Positions 46,110 to 54,100 of a stretch of 64,000 nucleotides of DNA are shown in pieces. The translations under genes were made by a program, and so were the position numbers. Numbering within the stretch: position 1 is the first letter of the stretch; the number at the start of each line of letters is the position of its first letter. The notes beneath the pieces are model-generated. The model was not told the DNA's origin, searched no databases, and was given only the letters and a program-made list of their open reading frames with translations. Location: the NCBI GenBank assembly GCA_039028895.1, contig JBCCHF010000002.1, positions 251,738-315,737 of the forward strand, written 5' to 3'. The stretch is from JAHDCJ01 sp039028895 (GTDB lineage Bacteria > Bacteroidota > Bacteroidia > Chitinophagales > Saprospiraceae).

Positions 46110-47930
46110 TTAGTCTTCAGGGAGGGACTGGTATCTTATGAAATCGTGAGCAAAAAATCCGGAAAGAATATTAACAAGCAAGACGATAATTAGAAAAACA
46201 GGCAAAGACAGGTGATAGGCTGCAGTTAACATTAACTCCTCAAAATAAAATATGAACAGACCAATTCCTATACAAGGAATACCCAGATAAATAGCTACAG
46301 CAAGAAAATCTTTCACATTTGTTCGATGCCCGACTCTAACCCAACCCTTGACCAGAAACCAACCAAATGCATAAAAGGCGCTGAAATAAACTAGGACCTT
46401 TATATAATTTTCTGTCCCACCCTGAAGGATATTCCACCCACCAAGGTAAATAGCCAGGACAGCAAAGAAACCAGCAAGCATAACTGATGGGACCAGATAA
46501 TACATCAGCTTGACAATTGGCGTATAAGTCAACATGATTAATAAAGTAGGCAGGAACATAGTGAGGAATAGCCCGTAGTAAATCAATTTATAAAGACTGA
46601 TCCCTTCGCTTGAGCTAAAAAGTGATTTTGCCTCCTTAATCTTCGAGAAATTCCGGTACAGAGATTCAGCGAAATAAAAATCTTTAACACCGATAAACCT
46701 GCCGTCTCTTTTGATAATTTCTGGTTTGTAGGATCTTTGATCTTCCGCTAACTTCCTTTCAATTAAGGTTTGTAAGCGGTTTTCCTCTATAAAAGCCAGT
46801 CTACTTACGGTATCCTGATCGAAAAAGGTAAAAAGGGCATCTTCAGAAAACAGATCTTCCATCTCTTTTAGGAATACATGATATCCTAATTGTAATAGTT
46901 CCTGCTCAGGTACATCCTCCAAAAACCCAAATCTATACACCCAAAAGTCCGTACTGTCAATTTCAAATCTGTTATCACGATAAAATTTAGGTTCTTCCCC
47001 AGTAAACTGCAGTTTTTTGAGAAAAGAATAAGCTTCGACATTATCAGTTGTCTGTTCGAGTGGAATGAAGTTTTCATAAGCCGGGTGATTTTTTCCTTCT
47101 GCTTGTGAAATGGCAAAGCTCTGATCGTTATAACTCGACCAGTTAGTATTAGCAGCAAGCAATATTGTGATACTGCTGGTTAAGGGTTGAAATAAGTTAG
47201 ATGCCGAACTTGAGGTTCTTTTCATCTTTTCAAAACATTCAGCCACATAAGCGAAGCGCTCCCATTCCCTATAGATTGACGAATAATCAGGGTTTAGCCG
47301 GTCAGGAATACCTTCAACCATTTCATCTGCCCTCGAACCAACTGCAAACAGGTTTCCATCTTTCAGGTATTGATGAATATTCTGGAAATAAGCGGAACTG
47401 GTGAACTCAGCATATTCATCTGAAAACAAATAATCGTGATACCATTGTGTGCGGAAAAAACCTGAGGCATTTAATACTTTGAAATCTCTTTCAAATTTTT
47501 CATCCGGTTGCACCAGCATGTACTTTGCATTGGTTAATAATGAAGTTAAACCAACATTAACAGAGACACTCAATACACAAAAAGCAGATAACAACAAGGT
47601 TATGATGGAGGACTTAAGCGAATTACCGACAATTTCGGTTCTTGATTGATAGATGGCCCAAATTATGAGGACAAACAATCCAGCTCCAGCCATCAAAAAT
47701 TCTGAACCGCTTATGGTCATCCCGAAATTGATTATTTCAGGTTCTGGGAAAATTAGATATGATCCAACAAGTACGATATTTGCTATGATCAAAGAATAGA
47801 TGATAAAGTAATGTGGTTTAATGCGCCACAAATCAGGATTATTGACCAATAATTTGTGGTCCCACTTTCCGAAAATTCGATGATGAATATTCTTTAGCCA
47901 TCCTGGTACTATGATATTCATCCACCTCAT
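46110..47930 (-). CDS. polytopic membrane protein with large extracytoplasmic domain, partner of the EAD-ABC ATPase
   Basis: This 606-residue protein shows three hydrophobic segments near the N-terminus (YFIIYSLIIANIVLVGSYLI, LMAGAGLFVLIIWAIY, IITLLLSAFCVLSVSVNVGL). A soluble loop of about 270 residues (about 145-420) follows, then five or six membrane spans to the end. This is the general plan of ABC-2-like or FtsX-like permeases with a big periplasmic loop, but no family motif was recognised. It overlaps the upstream ABC ATPase gene by four bases (ATGA-type), so the two are translationally coupled and probably form one complex. The loop would be the sensing or acting part. Confidence 0.65.
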   Translation of the reverse strand: MRWMNIIVPGWLKNIHHRIFGKWDHKLLVNNPDLWRIKPHYFIIYSLIIANIVLVGSYLIFPEPEIINFGMTISGSEFLMAGAGLFVLIIWAIYQSRTEIVGNSLKSSIITLLLSAFCVLSVSVNVGLTSLLTNAKYMLVQPDEKFERDFKVLNASGFFRTQWYHDYLFSDEYAEFTSSAYFQNIHQYLKDGNLFAVGSRADEMVEGIPDRLNPDYSSIYREWERFAYVAECFEKMKRTSSSASNLFQPLTSSITILLAANTNWSSYNDQSFAISQAEGKNHPAYENFIPLEQTTDNVEAYSFLKKLQFTGEEPKFYRDNRFEIDSTDFWVYRFGFLEDVPEQELLQLGYHVFLKEMEDLFSEDALFTFFDQDTVSRLAFIEENRLQTLIERKLAEDQRSYKPEIIKRDGRFIGVKDFYFAESLYRNFSKIKEAKSLFSSSEGISLYKLIYYGLFLTMFLPTLLIMLTYTPIVKLMYYLVPSVMLAGFFAVLAIYLGGWNILQGGTENYIKVLVYFSAFYAFGWFLVKGWVRVGHRTNVKDFLAVAIYLGIPCIGIGLFIFYFEELMLTAAYHLSLPVFLIIVLLVNILSGFFAHDFIRYQSLPED

Positions 47931-49153
47931 ACGAAAAACTTTTTGATCGAATGACTAATGTTCCTGAAGTAGCCTACATCGATCTTCTCATCTGTAAACC
48001 ATTTGAAAACATGTTGGTTTTCGACAGTTAAGGGTGTGAATAGCATATAATTCAATCCATTGAATTCAAGGCTGTTATGTGGGATATTAGACAGCTTTGC
48101 TTCAAGGTCGCTCATTGGTATGTCGGTAGAAAACTCGTAGATATTTTCTTTTCGCCCTGCACCTACTTCATCGATACTTCCGTTGAAAACCATTTTCCCT
48201 TTATCGAGGAAAATCAAACGATCAGCGATACTTTCAACTTCCATTAAATGTTGGGAACTGATAATTACTGAAATCGGGTTTTTCAGACTTTTAGCCAGGT
48301 TGAGAATATCAGTCAAAACGAGCAACTGGGCATTGACATCCAGATTCGCAAGCGGTTCATCAAGTATTAAAAGCTTAGGCTTCCAGACCAGTGCCTCAGC
48401 AAGGGCAAATCTGAGTTTAAAGCCTCCTGAAAGGGCGTCCCATGCTTTGTTGATATGTTCATACAGCCCCAATCTGTGTATGATATAGTTGACTTGCTTG
48501 TCATTTTCCTCTCCGTAAATGCCATGAGCAGAACAAGCATGGTGTAGGAGGTTCTTTAGCGAGCCAAAACGCTGGCCTAACTCCTGGGTAACATAAGCGA
48601 TCTCTTTTTTAAGATTGCGCCAATCGGAACTGCCTTTTTTCTGGAAGGTTGGAAAAATAACCTTGCCTGAGGTTTTCGCCTTTTTCCCGGCAAGGATATC
48701 AAACAGTGTTGTTTTACCATTGGCATTTTCACCAACAACACCTGTAATCTCACCCAGTTTGAATATTGCATTAAACTGAGCCAGTTCAAAGCCGCTATTA
48801 TACTTTTTATGAAGCTCTTTTGCCTCAAGAACTATTGACCGATTCAGTTCACCAACTTTCTTCTTATCATTACCTGGATCTGGTTTTTCGGGCTCGACAA
48901 CTACAGGTTCTACTGTCTTGCTATTAAAGTGATCAGCCATTGTAGCCAACATATCAAAAGCTTCTTCCCGAATTTCGGCAATTTCACTTTCTGATTTGGC
49001 CTCAGTCATTTCCATGTGCAGGAACAGAACCTGGTCTTCCATGTCTTTAGGAAGGCTGTGTTCACGGATCACCTTATCAAGGAAAGTGATACCCTGGAGG
49101 AGATCCTCCTGCAGTAAGGCTTTAGCCTCTTTTTGTATGTTGTTAATACTCAA
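47927..49153 (-). CDS. ABC-transporter ATPase with N-terminal EAD11-like helical domain
   Basis: The 408-residue protein has a TTG start at 49153. Residues 1-80 are a helical domain (QKEAKALLQEDLLQGITFL, DQVLFLHMEMTEAKSES, EIREEAFDMLATMADHF) resembling the EAD11 effector-associated type. A Pro/Glu/Lys linker reaches residue 110. The ATPase has Walker A GVVGENANGKTTLFDIL, Q-loop AYVTQELGQRFGS, signature LSGGFKLRFALAEALVW, Walker B KLLILDEPLANLD and switch His in SSQHLMEVES, so it should be active. The last 80 residues are an unrecognised tail. Its gene follows a small EAD-like frame by eight bases and is coupled to a membrane protein gene by a four-base overlap. Confidence 0.75.
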   Translation of the reverse strand: MSINNIQKEAKALLQEDLLQGITFLDKVIREHSLPKDMEDQVLFLHMEMTEAKSESEIAEIREEAFDMLATMADHFNSKTVEPVVVEPEKPDPGNDKKKVGELNRSIVLEAKELHKKYNSGFELAQFNAIFKLGEITGVVGENANGKTTLFDILAGKKAKTSGKVIFPTFQKKGSSDWRNLKKEIAYVTQELGQRFGSLKNLLHHACSAHGIYGEENDKQVNYIIHRLGLYEHINKAWDALSGGFKLRFALAEALVWKPKLLILDEPLANLDVNAQLLVLTDILNLAKSLKNPISVIISSQHLMEVESIADRLIFLDKGKMVFNGSIDEVGAGRKENIYEFSTDIPMSDLEAKLSNIPHNSLEFNGLNYMLFTPLTVENQHVFKWFTDEKIDVGYFRNISHSIKKFFV

Positions 49154-49161
49154 GGGTAAGG

Positions 49162-49488
49162 CTAAAGTTTTTCGAGAACGAATCTCATAGTGTCAAGAAT
49201 CCTGGCGGCTAACCGTCTTTTTTCCATTTTTATCTGGGAACGTTGAGTCTCACCAGATTCCTTTTCTTCTTTCCAGTCGTAGTAATCCATACTGATCAGG
49301 ATAACATCATCCTGATATTGCTCGTCAAAGTCTTTGATAAAATCCATTAATCGCTTGATTGCCTGCTCAAGCTTATTGATGGCGATGAAGTGTCGGATCT
49401 CGTCCCTCCGTTGTAATATGTCGTTTGCGGCTACCAGGGGTAGATAATTCTATGTAAATGCTAATATAGTGATTGAAGGGGTGTTCAT
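49162..49488 (-). pseudogene. EAD11-like small ORF interrupted by an in-frame TAG
   Basis: From ATG 49488 (complement) the frame reads 12 residues (MNTPSITILAFT), a TAG at 49450-49452, and then 95 more codons to TAG at 49162-49164. The continuation is a helical domain with NDILQRRDEIRHFIAINKLE, MDFIKDFDEQYQDDVILIS, and MEKRRLAARILDTMRFVLEK, the same helical plan as the N-terminus of the adjacent ABC ATPase and of EAD11 domains. An internal ATG at 49347 would give 61 residues without the first helix. The gene ends eight bases before the ABC start. It could be decayed, be read through, or start internally; I call it a pseudogene provisionally. Confidence 0.5.
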
Positions 49489-49499
49489 AATTCTTTTTT

Positions 49500-49640
49500 C
49501 TTTATTGTTCTTTTTCCTTTGATGAAAAAGAACCAAAAATCAAGGCTTTTTTCAAATCTTTACGCTTTTCTACCTTCAAAATATTAAAAGAATAAACTCG
49601 CTTTGCTCGAACAGTATTCTTCTTTAACACATTTTGAAAG
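49500..49640. repeat. candidate dispersed extragenic element with a perfect inverted repeat
   Basis: GTTCTTTTTC (49507-49516) and GAAAAAGAAC (49524-49533) form a perfect 10-bp inverted repeat with a 7-base loop. They are followed by CAAAAATCAAGGC, ACGCTTTTC and AAACTCGCTTTGCTCGAACAG. I recall this combination as a recurring extragenic sequence in Bacteroidota genomes. It separates gmhA from the EAD-ABC operon. Copy number elsewhere cannot be seen here. Confidence 0.45.
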
Positions 49641-49675
49641 CAGAAAAACTAATTTGAAAAAGGCCAAATTCGACA

Positions 49676-50248
49676 TTAAGCGAGTGCCGCTTCTACGAAT
49701 TGGCAAACGATATGACCAACGAGCATATGGGCCTCCTGGATACGAGGCGTATCTGTTGAAGGGATTTTCAGCAGAAGATCGCATAAATCGGGCATTTTGC
49801 CACCTGAAGCACCGGAAAACCCGATAGTCTTCATATGTAAGGAACGTGCGCGCTCAAGCGCTTTGATGATATTTGGTGAAGTACCAGAAGTTGACAGCGC
49901 AATCAGGACATCTCCTTCCCTGCCTTTGGCTTCCAGTAGTCTAGCAAATGTTTCTTCGTAGGAATAATCGTTGCCTATTGCGGTAAGAAAAACATTATCG
50001 GCAGGTAAGGCTTCTGCGAATAAAGGGGCACGTTCAAGATAGAATCTGCCGGAAAGCTCGGTGGCCAGATGTAAGGAATCTGCCGCAGACCCTCCATTTC
50101 CGCAAAAAAGGACTTTCTTTCCTTGCCGGAATGCAGTTATTAGAATGTTGACGACCTCTTCAATTTGCATCAAAAGGTGGTCATCCTCTAAAATCAGTTC
50201 TTTGATACTGATGCTTTCTGATATGATATGTTTGATCTCTCTTTGCAT
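49676..50248 (-). CDS. gmhA: sedoheptulose-7-phosphate isomerase (GmhA)
   Basis: This 190-residue SIS-domain protein shows the substrate loop FCGNGGSAADSLHLATELSG, the block LIALSTSGTSPNIIKAL and the C-terminal catalytic stretch TPRIQEAHMLVGHIVCQFVE, all diagnostic for GmhA rather than other SIS enzymes. It makes D-glycero-D-manno-heptose 7-phosphate from sedoheptulose 7-phosphate, the first step to ADP-heptose for lipopolysaccharide core. It is cytoplasmic and forms tetramers in the family. It is divergent from a methyltransferase gene; no other heptose genes are adjacent. Confidence 0.93.
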   Translation of the reverse strand: MQREIKHIISESISIKELILEDDHLLMQIEEVVNILITAFRQGKKVLFCGNGGSAADSLHLATELSGRFYLERAPLFAEALPADNVFLTAIGNDYSYEETFARLLEAKGREGDVLIALSTSGTSPNIIKALERARSLHMKTIGFSGASGGKMPDLCDLLLKIPSTDTPRIQEAHMLVGHIVCQFVEAALA

Positions 50249-50300
50249 AAAACCGGGCTAAAGATAGACAATTTCGAAATCCAGTGCTAACTTTAGCCGA

Positions 50301-51062
50301 ATGATCAAAACCTTCATAAAGCGTGTGTTACCTCCACATTTCAGGCTGTGGTTACGCTTTGGACTTTTCTTGAAAATTAGAGGGCTCCTTTATGTCGGCA
50401 AGCGATACAAGTGTTCCTGCTGTGATGGCAATTTCAGAAAATTCCTTCCCAAAAGGGACGGATTTGAAACAAGGGAAAATGTCATTTGCCCAAGGTGTGG
50501 TGTGGTGGAAAGGCATCGTTTATTAATGCTGGTTCTTGAACAGGAAACAAATTTCTTTAAAGCACAAAAAAAGGTTCTACACTTCTCTCCAGAATTCAGT
50601 ACCCAGGCTAAATTTAAGACATTTCATAAAGAAGGATATCTGAGCGCAGACCTCAATTCCATTCTAGCTATGGAGCACTGGGATATCCAGGAGATTCCCT
50701 ATCCTGACAACCATTTTGATGTTATCATTTGTTCTCATGTTTTGTCATTTGTAAAGGATGATACTATTGCTTTATCTGAGCTACAAAGGGTTTTAGACGA
50801 AAATGGTTACCTGATTATCCAAACTGACCTGCATAAGAATGCTCAGACTATCGTTCACCCTGAAATGAGTATTGATGCTATGCAAACCTATAGCCAATGG
50901 GAAAGACTAAGGTCATATGGCGAGGATTTTTTTGCAAGAATAAAAGATGCCGGATTAGATTTTGAAATCATAGAATTTGGCAAGAACCTCGAGCCGGATC
51001 AGGTTAAGCACCATGGGATTAACCCCGAAGAAAACATCATTTTTTGTAGGAAACCGTCGTAA
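50301..51062 (+). CDS. SAM-dependent methyltransferase with N-terminal zinc ribbon
   Basis: The 253-residue protein begins with a basic helical segment. Two Cys pairs, KCSCCDGNF (Cys38/40/41) and VICPRCGVVERHR (Cys63/66), form a probable zinc ribbon. The class I methyltransferase fold follows: KKVLHFSPEFS in the motif I place (no GxGxG), YLSADLNS as motif II, YPDNHFDVIICSHVLSFV as motif IV, and LQRVLDENGYLIIQTDL. The closest functional group by this layout is the small sugar- or lipid-linked methyltransferases near polysaccharide genes. A TAACTTTA -7-like element ends six bases before ATG, so the mRNA may be almost leaderless. The 3' end overlaps the GT2 gene on the other strand by 26 bases. 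Confidence 0.75.
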   Translation: MIKTFIKRVLPPHFRLWLRFGLFLKIRGLLYVGKRYKCSCCDGNFRKFLPKRDGFETRENVICPRCGVVERHRLLMLVLEQETNFFKAQKKVLHFSPEFSTQAKFKTFHKEGYLSADLNSILAMEHWDIQEIPYPDNHFDVIICSHVLSFVKDDTIALSELQRVLDENGYLIIQTDLHKNAQTIVHPEMSIDAMQTYSQWERLRSYGEDFFARIKDAGLDFEIIEFGKNLEPDQVKHHGINPEENIIFCRKPS

Positions 51063-52014
51063 GTTCTTTCTCGAAACCTTTTCTTTGCTCCACTAGGTAG
51101 GAATTGCGATTTGGAGAGTTACGTGATATCATTTCAGCAAGAAAGCCAGCCAGGAAAAGCTGAGTGCCGAGAATAACGGTCATTATGCCAAATAACAACA
51201 ATGGTAAATTACGGGTAAAATAACCATCCTGGAAAAAGACACCGATTGTCAGGTAAAGCAGTATACCAAATCCGATCACAAAAGAAAAAGTTCCTAACAG
51301 GCCGAAGAGGTGCATTGGCTTTTTGCCGAATTTTCCAACGAAGGTAATAGACAATAGATCAAGAAAACCATTGACAAAGCGCTCTAGTCCGAATTTCGTT
51401 GTCCCATACTTCCGGGCCTGGTGAGAGACGACCTTCTCTCCTATTTTTGGGAAACCCGCCCATTTTGCGATTACGGGAATGTATCGGTGCATTTCACCAT
51501 ACACTTCGATATTCTTAACGACTTCACCATTATAAGCTTTCAAGCCGCAATTGAAGTCATGGAGTTTAATCCCACTGATCCAACTGGTTACCTTATTAAA
51601 AAATTTAGATGGGATAGTTTTGGTAATTGGGTCGTACCGTTTTTTCTTCCATCCGGAAACAAGATCATAGCCGTCAGTCTTGATCATTTTGTACAGGTCG
51701 GGAATTTCATCCGGACTATCCTGGAGGTCAGCATCCATGGTAATGACCACTTCACCGGAAGAAGCGCCAAAACCTTCATTAAGTGCAGCTGATTTACCAT
51801 AATTTGTGCGAAACTTAATGCCTTTGACATTAGGATTTGATTTGGATAGATCTTCTATTACCGACCAGGATTTATCGGTACTTCCATCATCTACCATAAT
51901 AATCTCGTAGGTAAAATTATTGGCTTGCATCACTTTATGAATCCATGCTTCCAATTCAGGAAGGGATTCATCTTCATTCAATAATGGGATTATGACAGAA
52001 ATATCGAGCATCAA
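51037..52014 (-). CDS. GT2 glycosyltransferase, dolichol-phosphate mannosyltransferase-like
   Basis: This 325-residue protein starts MMLDISVIIPLLNEDESLPE. GT2 signatures: IIMVDDGSTDKSW, NYGKSAALNEGF, the DxD-type block VVITMDADLQDSPDEIP, and RYIPVIAKWAGFPKI with HQARKYGTTKFG. Two C-terminal membrane helices (LGTFSFVIGFGILLYLTI and LPLLLFGIMTVILGTQLFLAGFLAEM) place it in the DPM1/ArnC/GtrB group that transfers a sugar to a polyprenyl phosphate. It lies downstream of the DUF4199 gene on the same strand, an order I recall as common in Bacteroidota. Confidence 0.85.
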   Translation of the reverse strand: MMLDISVIIPLLNEDESLPELEAWIHKVMQANNFTYEIIMVDDGSTDKSWSVIEDLSKSNPNVKGIKFRTNYGKSAALNEGFGASSGEVVITMDADLQDSPDEIPDLYKMIKTDGYDLVSGWKKKRYDPITKTIPSKFFNKVTSWISGIKLHDFNCGLKAYNGEVVKNIEVYGEMHRYIPVIAKWAGFPKIGEKVVSHQARKYGTTKFGLERFVNGFLDLLSITFVGKFGKKPMHLFGLLGTFSFVIGFGILLYLTIGVFFQDGYFTRNLPLLLFGIMTVILGTQLFLAGFLAEMISRNSPNRNSYLVEQRKGFEKELTTVSYKK

Positions 52015-52034
52015 GTATATTTTTGTGCAAAAAT

Positions 52035-52074
52035 AAAAAGCCGGGGATTACTTAACGAATCCACGGCCTTTTTT
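52035..52074 (-). terminator. terminator between the DUF4199 and GT2 genes
   Basis: On the minus strand GAAAAAAGGCCGTGGATT ... AATCCCCGGCTTTTTATTTTT forms an imperfect 13-bp hairpin with a T-run. It lies just after the DUF4199 stop and partly separates the two genes. Confidence 0.7.
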
Positions 52075-52093
52075 CTTGTTTTATCTTTTAGTA

Positions 52094-52660
52094 CTATACT
52101 GATTCTGAATCTGTTGAATCCAGAATTTCTTCTTCATATTGTAATTCCGGATCGGGCTTCTTTTGAATAATCGCTGCTGAGATCAATGAGATTACAAGAC
52201 CGAAAAGTAAGGTTCCGACTACAGCAAAAACAGACATCATTGCTGGTGTCATGAACGCAGCGGTTTGTTTCATAGCCTGTTCAATTGTATCATCATCCAT
52301 TCCTCTGTCTATCATGCTCTCTCTTGACATATCCAAAATCTTTTCAATGAAATCAGGAGCAACGAAGGCCATAAAAACGTAGGTCCATATAGCCATTAAC
52401 ACGCCCATAATCAATGAAATTAGCATACCGGTTCCAAAACCTTGTCCAAACGTTAATGATCCACCAAGTGTTTCATCACGATAGGTCCTAAGACCAAGTA
52501 CAATGGCGATAGACATGACTACAAGATTAATGACATTGGATACCGTGTTGTTCATCACGCCCATCATGTAGAGAGCCATTCCGGCAATAATAAGTAGAAG
52601 CGATCCAATCAAGGCGTACTTGGTTGAGACCTGCATTTGAGTTGGTTGGGTGTTTTCCAT
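52094..52660 (-). CDS. DUF4199-family membrane protein
   Basis: The 188-residue protein has four hydrophobic segments (YALIGSLLLIIAGMALYMMG, VINLVVMSIAIVLGLRTYRD, GTGMLISLIMGVLMAIWTYV, MSVFAVVGTLLFGLVISLIS). The family signature region is LRTYRDETLGGSLTFGQGFG with a Met-rich soluble hinge (MSRESMIDRGMDDDTIEQAM) before the last span and a cytoplasmic tail ending in acidic residues. The role of DUF4199 is unknown. It lies between the dihydroorotase-like gene and a GT2 gene, all on the minus strand. Confidence 0.85.
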   Translation of the reverse strand: MENTQPTQMQVSTKYALIGSLLLIIAGMALYMMGVMNNTVSNVINLVVMSIAIVLGLRTYRDETLGGSLTFGQGFGTGMLISLIMGVLMAIWTYVFMAFVAPDFIEKILDMSRESMIDRGMDDDTIEQAMKQTAAFMTPAMMSVFAVVGTLLFGLVISLISAAIIQKKPDPELQYEEEILDSTDSESV

Positions 52661-52794
52661 AGTGAGTAGTTTTAATAGAAATTAATAAATGCCAACTAGG
52701 ACAAAATCGTCGGTTGCAAATTAGCAGAATCCTGAATATAATTCCAGTCTCTAATTCCTTCTTTCTCTAGAATTTTGATGATTTAGTCGAAAAG

Positions 52795-54066
52795 CTAGTT
52801 CAGGAAAAGCCTGCTGCGATTGTAGACTCCTATTACCTTACCGGAAAATTTCTGGCCGATGAAGGGCGAATTGGAGGATTTTGAGCTGATGTCTGCCTTA
52901 CTGAATATCCAGGTGGCTTTTGGATCGAAGAAACTAAGATTAGCCGGCTCACCTTCTTCAATTTTGGGAACTGGTATTCCTAATAGATTCCTTGGTTGGA
53001 TGGCTAATTTTTCGACGAAAAACTCGGGACCGGGTTTTCCTTTTAATGCCGTATTCATTGCGGCATAAGTGGTTTCAAGGCCGATAACCCCGAATCCTGC
53101 ATAGGAAAATTCAAGATGCTTATTTTCACTATCCTGAGGAATATGATTACTCGATATCATGTCAATAGTGCCATCTTCAAGGCCTTTGACCAGCGCTTTT
53201 CGATCTTTTTCTGAGCGAATTGGCGGCATCACTTTCAGATTGGCATCGAACGATACCAAGGCCCCATCTTCGAAAGAAATGTTCATTGGATTGACTGAAG
53301 CTGTTACTCTGATCCCTTTTGACTTCGCAGCCTTTACCAGTGCAACACTCCTGGCACATGAGAGATTCGCTAAATGCAATCTGGAATCTGTATATTCCGC
53401 AAGGTATAAATCGCGTTGGACCATTAAATCTTCTGCGATACCTGGAATACCTTTAAGACCAAGCATTGTGCTCACTTTTCCTTCATTAAGCTGACCACCT
53501 TTGGCGATATGATCGTCATGCGCCTGATTAATAATCACCCCATCGAATGGTTTTACATACAGTAAACTGCGCATCATAAGCCCACTATTCTGGATGGCAT
53601 TGAACCCATCAGAAAAGGCGACTGCTCCTGCTGCATACATATCATACATCTCCGTAATCTCCTTTCCTTCACAATTCTGCGAGACTGCCCCAATAGGCAA
53701 AAACTCTACCAATTGATCATTTGTTTTATTTATCACATAAAGGACTTCGGACTTGGAATGTATAACAGGATTGGTATTGGGTAAACAAGCAACGCCGGTA
53801 AAGCCTCCTGCTGCTGCTGCTTTTGACACTGAGGTCAGATCTTCTTTATGCTCATAACCGGGGTCACCGGTAAACGCACCTACATCGAACCAACCCGGAG
53901 ATAAGAAAGCCCCTTTCAGGTCTATGGTTTTCCTGACATTAGCTTTAATAGCTTTCCCAATGCTGGCGATCTTTCCTTTTTCGATCAGGATATCAAACTG
54001 TCCTCTTCTCCGGGAACCGGAGGCAGTTATGATGCGAGCGTTTTTAATTAAGAGTTTTGGTTCCAT
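52795..54066 (-). CDS. dihydroorotase-like protein lacking metal ligands
   Basis: The 423-residue amidohydrolase-fold protein has PyrC-family landmarks (DPGYEHKEDL, AAAAGGFTGVACLPNTNPV, GLETTYAAMNTAL). The HxHFREPG zinc motif is DVGAFTGDPG, so both His (Gly63, Phe65) and the Arg (Gly67) are lost. The PHHL motif is PMNI and TDHAPH is SNHIPQ, with the catalytic Asp as Asn. It therefore should not hydrolyse dihydroorotate. Similar inactive copies (PyrX/PyrC') stabilise aspartate carbamoyltransferase in other bacteria, and Bacteroidota commonly carry such a form between DUF4199 and BatA genes. Start at ATG 54066, 34 bases after the BatA stop. Confidence 0.8.
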   Translation of the reverse strand: MEPKLLIKNARIITASGSRRRGQFDILIEKGKIASIGKAIKANVRKTIDLKGAFLSPGWFDVGAFTGDPGYEHKEDLTSVSKAAAAGGFTGVACLPNTNPVIHSKSEVLYVINKTNDQLVEFLPIGAVSQNCEGKEITEMYDMYAAGAVAFSDGFNAIQNSGLMMRSLLYVKPFDGVIINQAHDDHIAKGGQLNEGKVSTMLGLKGIPGIAEDLMVQRDLYLAEYTDSRLHLANLSCARSVALVKAAKSKGIRVTASVNPMNISFEDGALVSFDANLKVMPPIRSEKDRKALVKGLEDGTIDMISSNHIPQDSENKHLEFSYAGFGVIGLETTYAAMNTALKGKPGPEFFVEKLAIQPRNLLGIPVPKIEEGEPANLSFFDPKATWIFSKADISSKSSNSPFIGQKFSGKVIGVYNRSRLFLN

Positions 54067-54100
54067 TTAGGCTGAGCAACATAAAAATTGAGGTGTGAAA

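Noticed and set aside
49603..49827. Plus-strand ORF opposite the gmhA end
   Set aside because: Shadow of gmhA and of the extragenic repeat; no recognisable domain.
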